A DNA stretch of 64,000 nucleotides from Gammaproteobacteria bacterium. Its GTDB lineage: Bacteria > Pseudomonadota > Gammaproteobacteria > Pseudomonadales > Ketobacteraceae. The DNA lies in contig JABLXQ010000021.1 in the NCBI GenBank assembly GCA_013178375.1, positions 80,085 to 144,084 on the forward strand. Direction: 5' to 3'. The position numbers were made by a program, and so were the translations under genes. Below the pieces are notes generated by a model. The model did no database searches and was not told the origin of the DNA. It was given only the letters and a program-made list of their open reading frames with translations. Positions 39,204 through 50,687 of the stretch are shown here, one piece after another. Positions within the stretch are counted from its first letter, which is position 1. Each line of letters begins with the position of its first letter.

Positions 39204-40434
39204 GCAGTTCCGGCTGCTTGGCCTGGCTCAGCATCGCCAGGCAGATCAGCGCGCCCAGCACCGGCACGAAGATCGGAATGTTGAAATAGCCGTCCCAGGA
39301 TTCCCGCGTTTTCAATACCACCAATGCACCGTTCACCAGAATGAAACAGCACAGCAGTAGCACACTGGTGGCCCGTGCCAGCGATGAAATGTCACCACTC
39401 AATACCAGCACCACGAAAATCACCCACACCGCGATGATGGCCACGTGCGGCGTGTGCCGGCCCGCATGCACGCGGGCCAGAACGCGCGGCACCAGTCCGT
39501 GAGATGCCATGCCATACAGCAGGCGCGAACCCATGACGAAATTCAGCAGCGCCGTATTGGCCACCGCGAACAGCGCGATCAGGCTGAAGGCCGAACTGGG
39601 GAACCAGGGCGCGATCTGGGCCGCCACGTCCACCAGCGGCTTTTGTGATCCGGCCAGCGCGGCGGGTGTCAGCACTGACACCGCCACCAGGCTGATGGTC
39701 ATGTAGATCAGCGAAGCGATCAGCACCGCCATCAGCAGGGCGCGGGGCAGGGTTTTTTGTGGTTCCTTCACTTCCTCCGCCACGTTCAGCATGTCCTCGA
39801 AGCCGACGAAGGAATAGAACGTCAGCACCGCGCCGGTCAGCGCCAGAGACAGGCTGATATCGCCCGCCAGATTCTGCGGCGTGACGGCATCCAGATAATT
39901 CACCGAACCCAGGTAAGGCGCACCCGCCACGATGATCAGGAACAGGCCGCTGACTTCGATCAGCGTGAAGATGCCGTTGGCAAACAGGGATTCGCGAATG
40001 CCGCGAAACACGATGCCGGCGATCAGCAGCGAGAAGCCCAGCGCAATCGCCAGCGGTGGCAGCGCGGGGAACAGACCGTTGAGGTAGCCGCCAAATACCT
40101 TCGCGGCAGTGGCCATGGAGGTAAGCCCCGACGCCAGTACCGCCAGCCCCACCATGTAGGAAATAAACGGTTTGCGATAGGCCCGCAGCGAGACATAGGC
40201 GGCGCCACCCGCCCGGGGAAAGCGCGAGCCCAGGCTGGCGTAGGACAGGCCGGTGAGCCCGGCGGCGATCATGCTCACCAGGAACGCCAGCCAGATGGCG
40301 TGGCCCATTTCGCCGGCGGCGCGCCCGATCAGGCCGTAAATGCCGGCCCCCAGAATGTCGCCCACACCGTACAGGGTCAGTGCGATCAGGCCGATGTTGC
40401 GTTGCAGGGTAGGTGGGGAAGCCGGTGTCGTCAT
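39115..40434 (-). CDS. APC-family amino acid permease
   Basis: 439 residues with 12 membrane helices. Early segment GLIALTLYGVGDILGAGIYGLIGRAAG has the helix-1 Gly-rich break of the APC fold. Substrate is not predictable from sequence alone. Lies 21 bases after degS on the same strand; convergent with the T6SS island. Confidence 0.92.
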   Translation of the reverse strand: MTTPASPPTLQRNIGLIALTLYGVGDILGAGIYGLIGRAAGEMGHAIWLAFLVSMIAAGLTGLSYASLGSRFPRAGGAAYVSLRAYRKPFISYMVGLAVLASGLTSMATAAKVFGGYLNGLFPALPPLAIALGFSLLIAGIVFRGIRESLFANGIFTLIEVSGLFLIIVAGAPYLGSVNYLDAVTPQNLAGDISLSLALTGAVLTFYSFVGFEDMLNVAEEVKEPQKTLPRALLMAVLIASLIYMTISLVAVSVLTPAALAGSQKPLVDVAAQIAPWFPSSAFSLIALFAVANTALLNFVMGSRLLYGMASHGLVPRVLARVHAGRHTPHVAIIAVWVIFVVLVLSGDISSLARATSVLLLCCFILVNGALVVLKTRESWDGYFNIPIFVPVLGALICLAMLSQAKQPELLTAGAILASIVALYFVMRPSTDALEHMDD

Positions 40435-40455
40435 GAGCGCCTCAAAAGTAGAGCC

Positions 40456-41646
40456 TTAATTGCTGGGCGCGGGCCGCGCTGCTGCCACCGCCACGATTTC
40501 CAGTGGTTCGCGCTGGCGGATCACCCGGATGCTCACCTTCTCCCCCGGCTGCAGGCTGGAGATCAGGTTCATGGCAATTTTCGGGTCATTGACCGCCTCG
40601 CCATTCAGATGGGTGATGATGTCGCCGGGGCGCACGCCAGCCATATGGGCGGGGCCATTCTTGAAAACACCTTTCACCAGCAGGCCGTTGATGTCCGGCA
40701 GGTCCAGGGCCTGCACCAGCGCATCGGTAAGAACCTGCGGTTCCACGCCCAGCCAGCCGCGAATCACCTGGCCATGCTGCAGCAGTTCCATCATCACGCT
40801 TTTGGCAGTGTCAACCGGAATGGCAAAACCGATGCCCAGGTAGGTTCCGGTTTTGGAAAAGATCGCGGTGTTGATTCCCACCAGGTCACCGTAGGCATTT
40901 ATCAACGCGCCGCCGGAATTGCCCGGGTTGATGGCAGCATCGGTCTGAATGAAATCCACAAATGCGCTCAGATCGTTGTGACGCCCCAGCGCGCTGACAA
41001 TGCCGCTGGTTACAGCCTGCCCCCTGCCAAACGGATTGCCAATGGCCAGCACTACGTCGCCCACCCGCATGGTGTCGCCCTTGGACAGGGTGATCGACGG
41101 CAGGTCGGGCATTTCGATGAACAGCAGGGCCAGATCGGTTTCCGGATCGGTGCCCACCACGGCCGCAAAGGTCTCGCGCCCGTCCGCCAGGGCCACGCGG
41201 ATTTCATCGGCGCCGCTGATCACGTGGTTGTTGGTGAGCACGTAACCGGTGGGGCTGACGATCACGCCTGACCCCAGACTCGACAGCATCCGTTCCCGCC
41301 GGGGCGCTTCGTTCAACCCGAAAAAACGGCGGAAATTGGGGTCGTCCAGCAGGGGATGGTATTCACGGGTCACGATCTTGGTGCTGAAAATGTTGACCAC
41401 CGACGGCTGGGCACGGGCCACGGCATCGGCGTAGGACACCGGGTCGCCCGGTGTCGTGTGCAATTGGGCGCGATTTTCCGGCGCCAGCCCGGTGTTCGGG
41501 GTTTCCCGCGCCGGCACCTGCTGCTCGATCAGCACGATCTCGTGGCGCTGCACCGGCGGCTCGCGGTTGTTCAGCAGCAGAAACAGGGCGGCCACAGCCA
41601 GGCCGGCCAGAACCGGCGTCACCAGAAAGCGGGCAAGGGATTTCAT
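40456..41646 (-). CDS. degS: periplasmic serine protease of DegS/AlgW type
   Basis: 396 residues from ATG 41646; ATG 41661 is possible. N-terminal membrane anchor (LARFLVTPVLAGLAVAALFLLL), trypsin-like domain with His in TNNHVI, Asp in DPETDLALL and Ser in INPGNSGGALIN, and a single PDZ domain. One PDZ plus a membrane anchor defines DegS/AlgW, which starts the sigma-E/AlgU envelope stress cascade by cutting the anti-sigma factor. Confidence 0.93.
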   Translation of the reverse strand: MKSLARFLVTPVLAGLAVAALFLLLNNREPPVQRHEIVLIEQQVPARETPNTGLAPENRAQLHTTPGDPVSYADAVARAQPSVVNIFSTKIVTREYHPLLDDPNFRRFFGLNEAPRRERMLSSLGSGVIVSPTGYVLTNNHVISGADEIRVALADGRETFAAVVGTDPETDLALLFIEMPDLPSITLSKGDTMRVGDVVLAIGNPFGRGQAVTSGIVSALGRHNDLSAFVDFIQTDAAINPGNSGGALINAYGDLVGINTAIFSKTGTYLGIGFAIPVDTAKSVMMELLQHGQVIRGWLGVEPQVLTDALVQALDLPDINGLLVKGVFKNGPAHMAGVRPGDIITHLNGEAVNDPKIAMNLISSLQPGEKVSIRVIRQREPLEIVAVAAARPAPSN

Positions 41647-41764
41647 AAAGTCGCTGGCCATTCCGTCGCGGTGTTTGGAATAATCGGGATTGGAAAAAGA
41701 AGACAAGGCAAATTAACACGGAACGGCGCCGTGCACCACGCGCCCTAACGGAGACACCGGATTC

Positions 41765-42523
41765 ATGATCAGCCGCGACGCGTTGCTCGCCGAACTCAAC
41801 CAGCTGCTGCAACCGCAGTATTTCAAGGACTACGCGCCCAACGGCTTGCAGGTGCAGGGGCGCGAGTCGATCCAGACGCTGGTCACGGGCGTCACCGCCA
41901 CCCGCGCGCTGATCGAGCGCGCGGTGGCGCTGAAGGCCGATGCGATCTTCGTTCATCACGGCTATTTCTGGCGCAGCGAAGATCCCGCGATCACCGGCAT
42001 GAAATACCAGCGGGTGAAGCTGCTGCTGGACCACGGCATCAACCTGTTCGCCTATCACCTGCCGCTGGACGCCCACCCTGAGCTGGGCAACAACGCGCAA
42101 CTGGGCAAGCTGCTGGGGTTCAAAACCGAAGGCGGCCTGCAACCGGGCGAGCAACATCCGATTGGCAATGTGGGTGTGCTGGATGCGCCGCTGACCCTGG
42201 CGCAACTGGAAGCGCTGGTGGCCGCCAGACTGGGTCGCCCGCCTTTGGTCATCAGCGGTGGCGATCACCCTATCAAGCGGGTGGCCTGGTGCACCGGCGG
42301 TGCCCAGGACTATATCGAACAGGCGGTGGCGCTGGGAGCGGATGCCTACATCAGCGGCGAGATCTCGGAACAGACCGTGCACGTGGCGCGGGAGTGCGGC
42401 ATTCACTACCTGGCGGCGGGCCACCATGCCACCGAACGGGGCGGAGCCCTGGCTGTGGGCCGGTATCTGGCGCAAAAATTCCAGCTGGATCACCAGTTTG
42501 TGGATATCGACAATCCGGCCTGA
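41765..42523 (+). CDS. Nif3-like dinuclear metal-binding protein
   Basis: 252 residues, YbgI/NIF3 family. Metal ligands in DAIFVHHGYFW, NLFAYHLPLDAHP and HYLAAGHHATERGGA. A hexameric, probably hydrolytic protein; E. coli YbgI relatives have been linked to GTP cyclohydrolase-like folds. Divergent from degS, as in Pseudomonas. Confidence 0.93.
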   Translation: MISRDALLAELNQLLQPQYFKDYAPNGLQVQGRESIQTLVTGVTATRALIERAVALKADAIFVHHGYFWRSEDPAITGMKYQRVKLLLDHGINLFAYHLPLDAHPELGNNAQLGKLLGFKTEGGLQPGEQHPIGNVGVLDAPLTLAQLEALVAARLGRPPLVISGGDHPIKRVAWCTGGAQDYIEQAVALGADAYISGEISEQTVHVARECGIHYLAAGHHATERGGALAVGRYLAQKFQLDHQFVDIDNPA

Positions 42524-42548
42524 CCGCAGGCGCCGGACCGGTTATAAT
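42520..42548 (+). promoter_or_regulatory. sigma-70 promoter of sat
   Basis: CTGACC, 17-base spacer, TATAAT (6/6), 72 bases before the sat ATG. The -35 overlaps the stop of the Nif3-like gene. Confidence 0.6.
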
Positions 42549-42619
42549 GCAGCCCCTTTTGCGCAGAATCCCTGCGTTGCAGCCACCCCATTTCCCCGTC
42601 AACCGGAACGAGAAGTGCC

Positions 42620-43837
42620 ATGTCGAAACTAGTGAAGCCCCACGGCAGCGATGTGTTGAAAACGCTCCTGCTGGAAGGCGATGCCCTGGCCAGTGCCCAG
42701 GCCGCCGCCGCCAAATTGCCCCAGGTAAAACTGTCCTCCCGCGAAACCGGTGACCTGATCATGCTGGGCATCGGCGGCTTCACCCCGCTGGACGGCTTCA
42801 TGGGCAAGGCCGACTGGCAATCCGTATGCGACAAGATGACCCTGGCCAGCGGCCTGTTCTGGCCGATCCCCATCACCAAGTCCGTCGACAAGGCCACTGC
42901 CGACAGCATTGCCGTCGGCAGTGAAATTGCGCTGGTGGACGAAGAAAGCGGCGAACTGATGGGCGTGATGATGGTGAAAGAGAAATACACCATCGACAAA
43001 GCCCACGAATGCCAGACCATTTTCAAGACCAACGACATCGAACATCCCGGTGTGAAGATGGTGATGGAACAGGGCGACGTGAACCTGGCCGGCCCGGTGG
43101 AAGTGTTCTCGCAAGGCGAGTTCCCCGAGAAATACAAGGGCATCTACATGACGCCCGCTGAAACCCGCGCCCTGCTGGAAGAAAAAGGCTGGACCACCGT
43201 CGCCGCCTTCCAGACCCGCAACCCGATGCACCGTTCCCACGAATACCTGGCCAAGATCGCCATCGAAGTCTGCGACGGCGTGTTGGTGCATTCGCTGCTG
43301 GGCAAGCTGAAGCCGGGGGATATTCCGGCCGAAGTGCGCCAGGATGCGATCGGCAGCCTGATCGACAACTACTTCGTGAAAGGCACCGTGGTGCAATCCG
43401 GCTATCCGCTGGACATGCGCTATGCCGGCCCCCGCGAAGCCCTGCTGCACGCACTGTTCCGCCAGAACTACGGCTGCTCGCACCTGATCGTGGGCCGCGA
43501 CCATGCCGGCGTTGGCGAATACTACGGCCCGTTCGACGCGCAGCACATCTTCGATGAAATTCCCAAAAATGCCTTGGTCACCCAGCCGCTGAAAATCGAC
43601 TGGACCTTCTGGTGCAACGCCTGCGGCACCATGGCCTCGGCCCGCACCTGCCCGCACGACGGCTCGCACCATGTGAAGGTGTCCGGCACCAAGCTGCGCA
43701 AGGCACTGTCGGAAGGTGGCGATGTGCCTGACAACTTCAGCCGTCCGGAAGTGCTGGAAATCCTGCGCGCGTATTACGCGGGCCTGGAAGAGCACGAGAA
43801 GGTGGAAGTGAAGCTGACGGGGCATTCGGCGAAGTAA
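42620..43837 (+). CDS. sat: sulfate adenylyltransferase, single-subunit type
   Basis: 405 residues. Active-site [11 protein letters not shown] (about 198-208) and GRDHAGVG (about 292-299), plus a Cys-rich metal-site segment [15 protein letters not shown] (about 332-346). Makes adenosine 5'-phosphosulfate from sulfate and ATP (or ATP from APS in sulfur oxidisers). This is the Sat/MET3-type enzyme rather than CysDN. No APS kinase domain. Single gene with its own promoter and terminator. Confidence 0.95.
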   Translation: MSKLVKPHGSDVLKTLLLEGDALASAQAAAAKLPQVKLSSRETGDLIMLGIGGFTPLDGFMGKADWQSVCDKMTLASGLFWPIPITKSVDKATADSIAVGSEIALVDEESGELMGVMMVKEKYTIDKAHECQTIFKTNDIEHPGVKMVMEQGDVNLAGPVEVFSQGEFPEKYKGIYMTPAETRALLEEKGWTTVAAFQTRNPMHRSHEYLAKIAIEVCDGVLVHSLLGKLKPGDIPAEVRQDAIGSLIDNYFVKGTVVQSGYPLDMRYAGPREALLHALFRQNYGCSHLIVGRDHAGVGEYYGPFDAQHIFDEIPKNALVTQPLKIDWTFWCNACGTMASARTCPHDGSHHVKVSGTKLRKALSEGGDVPDNFSRPEVLEILRAYYAGLEEHEKVEVKLTGHSAK

Positions 43838-43893
43838 ACTGGCTGTTGCTCTGATTCAGAGTTAAAAAGAAGCGTTGAAATAAAAAGTTGAAT

Positions 43894-43930
43894 AAAAAAG
43901 CCGGCCCGTTTAATCCAGGCCGGCTTTTTT
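43894..43930. terminator. bidirectional terminator between sat and the sulfatase gene
   Basis: Stem GCCGGCC (43900-43906) / GGCCGGC (43918-43924) flanked by A-run on the left and T-run on the right, so it ends transcription from both sides. Confidence 0.9.
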
Positions 43931-44005
43931 ATGGCGGAAATTTTATCGAGGAAGTTGTGCGGTTCAAAGGTGCGGCTGCGCGGTTTCAGCACCCGTGTTG
44001 CCAGA

Positions 44006-45916
44006 TCACTGCGTCGACAGCAGCTCCCTTCGCGGATCATCCTGCGCCAGCTTCAGCAATTGCACGGACGAGCCCAGCGTTGCGCCCCGGTTATCCCAGT
44101 AATCCTCATCCAGCTGCGACAGGTGCGTGTGCCAGCGCCGCAGTTCGCGTTCGTGCCTCGCCAGCAATTCTGCGCGCCACTGCTTTGTCTGCTCGGGAAA
44201 TTGCGCCGCGATATTGCTGCGTTCCTGTGGATCGGCTTGCAGGTCGTACACTTCTTCCACCTTCTGGTTGAAGTTGTAGATGTATTTGTAGCGGCCGTCC
44301 GCCCGCGCCAGACACCAGTTGTCATACCAGCAGTTGGCCGTCGCTGCGTCACGCTGTGCATACGGCGCCGTCAGAGCGAAGCCATCCGTTTCACCCTGCC
44401 ACTGGAATCCCAGCAGATCCAGCGCCGAGGGCAGAATGTCCAGCTGCGAGGCAATGTCGCCCTGGCCTTGTAGACGCAGCCCCGGCGCATGAATCAGCAA
44501 TGGCACCTGCATCACTTCCTGGTACAGCGACGCGTTGTGTTGCAGACGGTTGTGCTGGCCCAGTCCTTCGCCATGGTCGCCCACGATCACGAACACGGTG
44601 TTTTCATACAGGCCGGCCTGCCGGTACTGTTCGATCAGATTGCGGGTGAAACGGTCCAGGTAGTGCACGGCGTTCAGGTAACGGTTCAGTTCCGGATCGT
44701 CTTTGACAAACTCATGGAAGCCGTAGCGATCCGGCACCCAGTAGGGATGATGGGTAGTGCCGGTCAGGTAGAACGCAAAAAACGGCGTGGTCTGCCGGCG
44801 AATCCAGTGATCGCTGGGCTGCAGCAGAATGTTGTCCTCGTAGCCGAAATAATTGGCTAGCTGGAAGCCGTTTTTATTCATGTCGTCGCCGGGAAAAAAT
44901 TCGGCGAAGCCCAGGTTCGTCACCAGACTGCGCCGGTTTTCGAAATGCTCGGTGGGCGACTGGAAAAACGCGGTGTTGAAGCCCTTCTCGCGAAGCAGGT
45001 GCGCCAGGCAGGGCCTGTCCAGACCGTAAGTGGATTCAAAAATCGGGTGGCGCGGATAGGGCTGCCGGCCGCAGTTGATGGCCACCAGTGCTTTTGATGT
45101 ATGCGGTGTCACCGTATAGGCCTGCTGTGCGACCCAGCTGGTGCGGGCCAGTTCGTTCAGAAACGGTGTGACGTCTCGCATTGCCGGATTGTTCAGGCCG
45201 GTTGCCTGCGCGCCCACCGATTCCAGCGCGATGATCACCAGATTGCGTGGCTGTATAGGTGCAGACTGCAGGCGCAGTGGAAGCGCGGCCGGCTCTTCGG
45301 CGTGGGCTTCCGCCAGTACGGTGCGCTGCCGCAAAAATTCAGTGATCTGAAACGCGTAAGACGGACGCGCTGTGTTCAGTTCCAGCTGAGGGTGCAGCGG
45401 CGGCACCAGCAGGGCCGCCAGCAGCAGAGCGGCCAGTGCGCCGTTGAATCGGAGTGACACGCTAGTCGGACTGCGGCGCAGCTGCCGCCATTTCAGCGCT
45501 GCCAGAGCAATGAACAGTGTCGGCAGAAATGCCAGCGTGAGCCATTCCGTCGCCGGAATCGATGACGGCAGTCGACCCACTGCCTTGCCCATGTAATAGG
45601 CTACGTCGAAGGGGGCGAGGGCGCCGGTATGAAATATCGCGATGCTGTAGGAGAAATCCGCCGCGACAAAAAAGCTCACCAGGACCAGCACCGTCAGCCG
45701 CCAGGGCCGGGGTCGTTCGCCGGCGCGCAGCAGCAAGGCACTCCAGAGCAGGATCAAACCATAGTAGCCGCCGTGCAGCCGCAGGAAATCCAGCAGCGCC
45801 CAGCCTGTCAGCGGCGTATGCGAATGCACGACGGCCCATTTGGTCCAGGCGGTGTATGACAACAACGGTGTGAGAACGGCCCACAGGATAAAGTGGTCGG
45901 TTTTGCGCAAAAGCAT
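44006..45916 (-). CDS. LTA-synthase-like membrane sulfatase
   Basis: 636 residues. Four to five N-terminal helices (about 10-190), then an alkaline-phosphatase-fold sulfatase domain: metal site NLVIIALESVGAQ, nucleophile region TVTPHTSKALVAINCG, GTTHHPYW and VIVGDHGEGLGQHNRLQHNASLYQEVMQVPLLIHAPG. Relatives transfer phosphoethanolamine or glycerol-phosphate to envelope glycans or LPS. Role here unknown; no neighbouring glycan genes. Confidence 0.87.
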   Translation of the reverse strand: MLLRKTDHFILWAVLTPLLSYTAWTKWAVVHSHTPLTGWALLDFLRLHGGYYGLILLWSALLLRAGERPRPWRLTVLVLVSFFVAADFSYSIAIFHTGALAPFDVAYYMGKAVGRLPSSIPATEWLTLAFLPTLFIALAALKWRQLRRSPTSVSLRFNGALAALLLAALLVPPLHPQLELNTARPSYAFQITEFLRQRTVLAEAHAEEPAALPLRLQSAPIQPRNLVIIALESVGAQATGLNNPAMRDVTPFLNELARTSWVAQQAYTVTPHTSKALVAINCGRQPYPRHPIFESTYGLDRPCLAHLLREKGFNTAFFQSPTEHFENRRSLVTNLGFAEFFPGDDMNKNGFQLANYFGYEDNILLQPSDHWIRRQTTPFFAFYLTGTTHHPYWVPDRYGFHEFVKDDPELNRYLNAVHYLDRFTRNLIEQYRQAGLYENTVFVIVGDHGEGLGQHNRLQHNASLYQEVMQVPLLIHAPGLRLQGQGDIASQLDILPSALDLLGFQWQGETDGFALTAPYAQRDAATANCWYDNWCLARADGRYKYIYNFNQKVEEVYDLQADPQERSNIAAQFPEQTKQWRAELLARHERELRRWHTHLSQLDEDYWDNRGATLGSSVQLLKLAQDDPRRELLSTQ

Positions 45917-46105
45917 GGCTGCCTGTCCCTGGCTGGTAAACCTGATGCTCCGATCAGGCTTTGATACAAAAATCCGTGTCAGCTTCGAATGTTACAGAAA
46001 TATGACATGCGGGCAAGCGCAGGCTGCAGGAGAAGGCGTTTTTAATACGGACCAGAACGCAGTTGGCGTTCCGGTCCGGGCCAGGTCGGGCGCGCGGGTT
46101 CCCGC

Positions 46106-46516
46106 TCAACTCACCTGGATTTCGATCTTGCGCGGCTTGGCGGCTTCCTGTTTCTGGATGGTCAGCATCAGCACACCATTGTCGAACTGGGCGCGGATGC
46201 CATTCAGATCGGCGTCCTCCGGCAGCTTGAACGCCCGGCTGAAGCTGCCAGTGGTGCGTTCCTTGTAGCGATAGGCCAGGCCTTCGGCCTCGTGGCGTCT
46301 TTTCTCACCGCTGATTTTCAGCTTGCCGTCCTCCAGTTCCACCTGCACCTGCTCCGGCTTCACACCTGGCAGATCCAGCTGGATTTCATAACGTTCCTTG
46401 CTTTCGGAAATATCCACTGACGGTTGCCAGCGCTGGCCGTTGGCCGCGTAGCGACGCAGGCTGTCCTGCTGCAGTTGGTCGAGAACTTGCCAGGGATTCA
46501 GGCTGGTAATGGTCAT
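46106..46516 (-). CDS. Hsp20 small heat-shock protein
   Basis: 136 residues from ATG 46516 (CAGGAG upstream). Alpha-crystallin domain at about 30-125 (VDISESKERYEIQLDLPGVKPEQVQVELEDGKLKISGEK, with NGVLMLTIQK). C-terminal RKIEIQVS carries the I-x-I motif. ATP-independent holdase. A sigma-32 promoter precedes it. Confidence 0.95.
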   Translation of the reverse strand: MTITSLNPWQVLDQLQQDSLRRYAANGQRWQPSVDISESKERYEIQLDLPGVKPEQVQVELEDGKLKISGEKRRHEAEGLAYRYKERTTGSFSRAFKLPEDADLNGIRAQFDNGVLMLTIQKQEAAKPRKIEIQVS

Positions 46517-46570
46517 CGTTGAGCTCCTGTTCAATGTGATCGATGGGTTTCGAGTCAGTGACAGGAGTAA

Positions 46571-46600
46571 AAATGGGGTGGGAACAACGGGCTTCAAGGG
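46571..46600 (-). promoter_or_regulatory. sigma-32 heat-shock promoter of hsp20
   Basis: Reading the minus strand: CTTGAAG, 13-base spacer, CCCCATTT. This is close to the consensus CTTGAAA...CCCCATNT and lies 55 bases before the hsp20 ATG. Confidence 0.8.
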
Positions 46601-46676
46601 CAGGAAAAATATAGTGTCCGCAGCATTGAAAAAGGGGCCGTAGCCCCTATTTCTGAACGCTTGTGCCAATTTTATG

Positions 46677-47162
46677 TCAGTAGGCTTTGGTGTCTTTCAG
46701 GCCGAAATCCTCTGCCAGGGTGCCCTTGTCGCCGGGTTTGGTTTTGGGGGCGTAATCCTTGGGCGGTTCCACCGGTAACTGGCCGAATTCAGCATCCAGT
46801 TTGCCGGAGCGCAGTTCCTGCTGCTGGCGGCTTTCCAGTGACACGAAATCGGTTTTGGCCGCGGCGGGCAGTTTGGCGGTTTCTTCCAGGGCGAAACTCT
46901 TGGGCGGCTCGGCGAAGGAATCCGCTGCATCCTCCAGGTGTTTCTGCACGGCGATGTAGTTCTCGGTCAGGCTGTTGACCAGTTGCGCCGTCTTGTTGAA
47001 GTGCTGGTTCACGTTTTCCCGGTAGGCGGTGAACTCTTCCTGCAATTCCCGCATCTGGCGCTCGATCTTGGATTCGGCGCGTGTGCGCGCCAGCACCACA
47101 TAACTCACGACGGCGCCGGCTCCGCATCCCGCCAGAAAAACCGCGATGGTCAGTAGATCCAT
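46677..47162 (-). CDS. zapG: Z-ring associated protein ZapG (YhcB/DUF1043)
   Basis: 161 residues from ATG 47162. N-terminal membrane helix (about 5-24, AVFLAGCGAGAVVSYVVLA), coiled coil (about 30-85, RQMRELQEEFTAYRENVNQHFNKTAQLVNSLTENY), then a disordered Lys/Pro tail. The F-x-x-TA-x-L-x-N-LT pattern is typical of YhcB, which connects cell division and envelope growth. Confidence 0.92.
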   Translation of the reverse strand: MDLLTIAVFLAGCGAGAVVSYVVLARTRAESKIERQMRELQEEFTAYRENVNQHFNKTAQLVNSLTENYIAVQKHLEDAADSFAEPPKSFALEETAKLPAAAKTDFVSLESRQQQELRSGKLDAEFGQLPVEPPKDYAPKTKPGDKGTLAEDFGLKDTKAY

Positions 47163-47303
47163 AAACTCTCTCCGCATCGAAATAAACGACTGATTTCACG
47201 ATAGTACAATGATCCGGAAGCGGATGACAGATGGTGGTGCGCCGAATACCATGACCGCTGTCCGCAACCTGTAACAAGTCACTTCCGCCACGAGGTTTCC
47301 CCC

Positions 47304-47960
47304 ATGAATCCGTTTCCCGCCGAAGAACAGCGCATCGACCTGCAAGGGCCTGCCGGGGTGCTGCAGGCTATCGCAGCCGCGCCCAAAGACGCCGGTAACG
47401 GGCCTGGAAATGTCACGATCGTCTGCCATCCACATTCCCTGATGGGGGGCACCATGGATAACAAGGTGGTGCACACGGTGGCGCGGGCACGGCGGGACTG
47501 CGGCCACCGCACGGTGCGCTTCAATTTTCGTGGGGTGGCCGGCAGTGCCGGGGCGTTCGATCACGGCATGGGTGAAAGCGACGATCTGCTGGCGGTGATC
47601 GACTGGGTGCGGCAGGTGCGTCCCGAAGACCGGATCTGGCTGGCGGGTTTTTCCTTCGGCTCCTTCGTTGCGGCGCGCACCTGCGCCAGGGCGGTAGAGC
47701 GGGGTGACCCCATCGACCATCTGCTGCTGATCGCCCCCGCCGTGGTGAATTACGATTTTGGCCAGCTGCAGCAATTCCCGGTGCCGCTGCAGCTGATTTA
47801 CGGCGATGCCGACGAAGTGGTGGATTCGCAGGAAATCCGCCACTGGTCCGAAGGGGTGCAATCGCGCAAGTCGGTGCACTGCCTGCCGGGCGCGGGTCAT
47901 TTTTTCCACGGCCGGCTTACCGAACTGAAGGAAATCCTGCAGCAGACCGCGCCCGCCTGA
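47304..47960 (+). CDS. alpha/beta hydrolase
   Basis: 218 residues. Nucleophile elbow GFSFGS, acid in LIYGDADEVVD, base in GAGHFFHG. CHPHSLMGGTMDNKVVHTVARA is characteristic of the YfhR/dienelactone-hydrolase-like group found near zapG and zapE. Substrate unknown. Confidence 0.9.
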   Translation: MNPFPAEEQRIDLQGPAGVLQAIAAAPKDAGNGPGNVTIVCHPHSLMGGTMDNKVVHTVARARRDCGHRTVRFNFRGVAGSAGAFDHGMGESDDLLAVIDWVRQVRPEDRIWLAGFSFGSFVAARTCARAVERGDPIDHLLLIAPAVVNYDFGQLQQFPVPLQLIYGDADEVVDSQEIRHWSEGVQSRKSVHCLPGAGHFFHGRLTELKEILQQTAPA

Positions 47961-48050
47961 AAGCCGTCCGGAACTGCGCCCAGATTTGTACGCGTAATCT
48001 ACCTCTTTCGTGGTATGTGGGTGCGCGGTGGAGAAGTTCGTCCTTTTTGT

Positions 48051-48091
48051 TTGATCCCGCGCAAGGTTGTGTGTGTGCTGCAACACATAAT
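48051..48091 (+). promoter_or_regulatory. FNR/Anr/Dnr-type promoter of the nirS unit
   Basis: TTGATCCCGCGCAA at 48051-48064 (8/10 to TTGATNNNNATCAA), and CATAAT at 48086-48091 as -10. The spacing places the site near -41, the class II position for FNR activation. Confidence 0.75.
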
Positions 48092-48124
48092 GCAACTAGG
48101 TTTATTGCGAGGAGGAGATCGCAA

Positions 48125-48295
48125 ATGGATACACTGCTTCCAGCTGGCTTCATTCTGGGCATTCTTTCCCTGTCCTGGCTGCTGTTTCAAGGCGCCTGCC
48201 TCTATCTGCTGGTTCGATTCAATCCCGAATTATCCTCCGCACGCCTCAACACAAGCTTGCCTCCGCCTGCTGACAGACGGATCGCACAGCACTAA
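48125..48295 (+). CDS. 56-residue single-span membrane protein ahead of nirS
   Basis: Start 48125 has GGAGGAG 8 bases upstream, the best ribosome site between the promoter and nirS. One membrane helix (about 6-27, PAGFILGILSLSWLLFQGACLY), short Pro-rich tail, no Cys-pair or heme motif. No family recognised. It is transcribed first from the FNR-type promoter, so it probably belongs to nitrite respiration or its control. Confidence 0.65.
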   Translation: MDTLLPAGFILGILSLSWLLFQGACLYLLVRFNPELSSARLNTSLPPPADRRIAQH

Positions 48296-48363
48296 TCACC
48301 TGGCACTCATCACTTACAAAAAACATCCGCCACGGGCTAGCTGTGGCGCATAACGGGAGGTAG

Positions 48364-50496
<2,133 letters not shown>

Positions 50497-50522
50497 CAGG
50501 TTGAGGTAAGTGCGAGAAAGTG

Positions 50523-50551
50523 GCGCCGCTCTTTGAGCGGCGCTTTTTTTG
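50523..50551 (+). terminator. Rho-independent terminator of nirS
   Basis: Stem GCGCCGCTC / GAGCGGCGC with loop TTT, followed by eight T. Confidence 0.93.
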
Positions 50552-50687
50552 CCTGCGCCTATTGGCCCGGGGCATTTTGACCCTTGGTGAGCTACCGAAC
50601 AGAGACTGCACGAAATATACAGTACACTCAGGCAGCTTTGGGCCAGTTGTGCCCAATACCCCCAGTTGCCAGAGTGCCAAATGTCAG

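Noticed and set aside
39757..41271. 504-codon open frame on the plus strand
   Set aside because: Antisense to the permease and degS genes and crosses their boundary.
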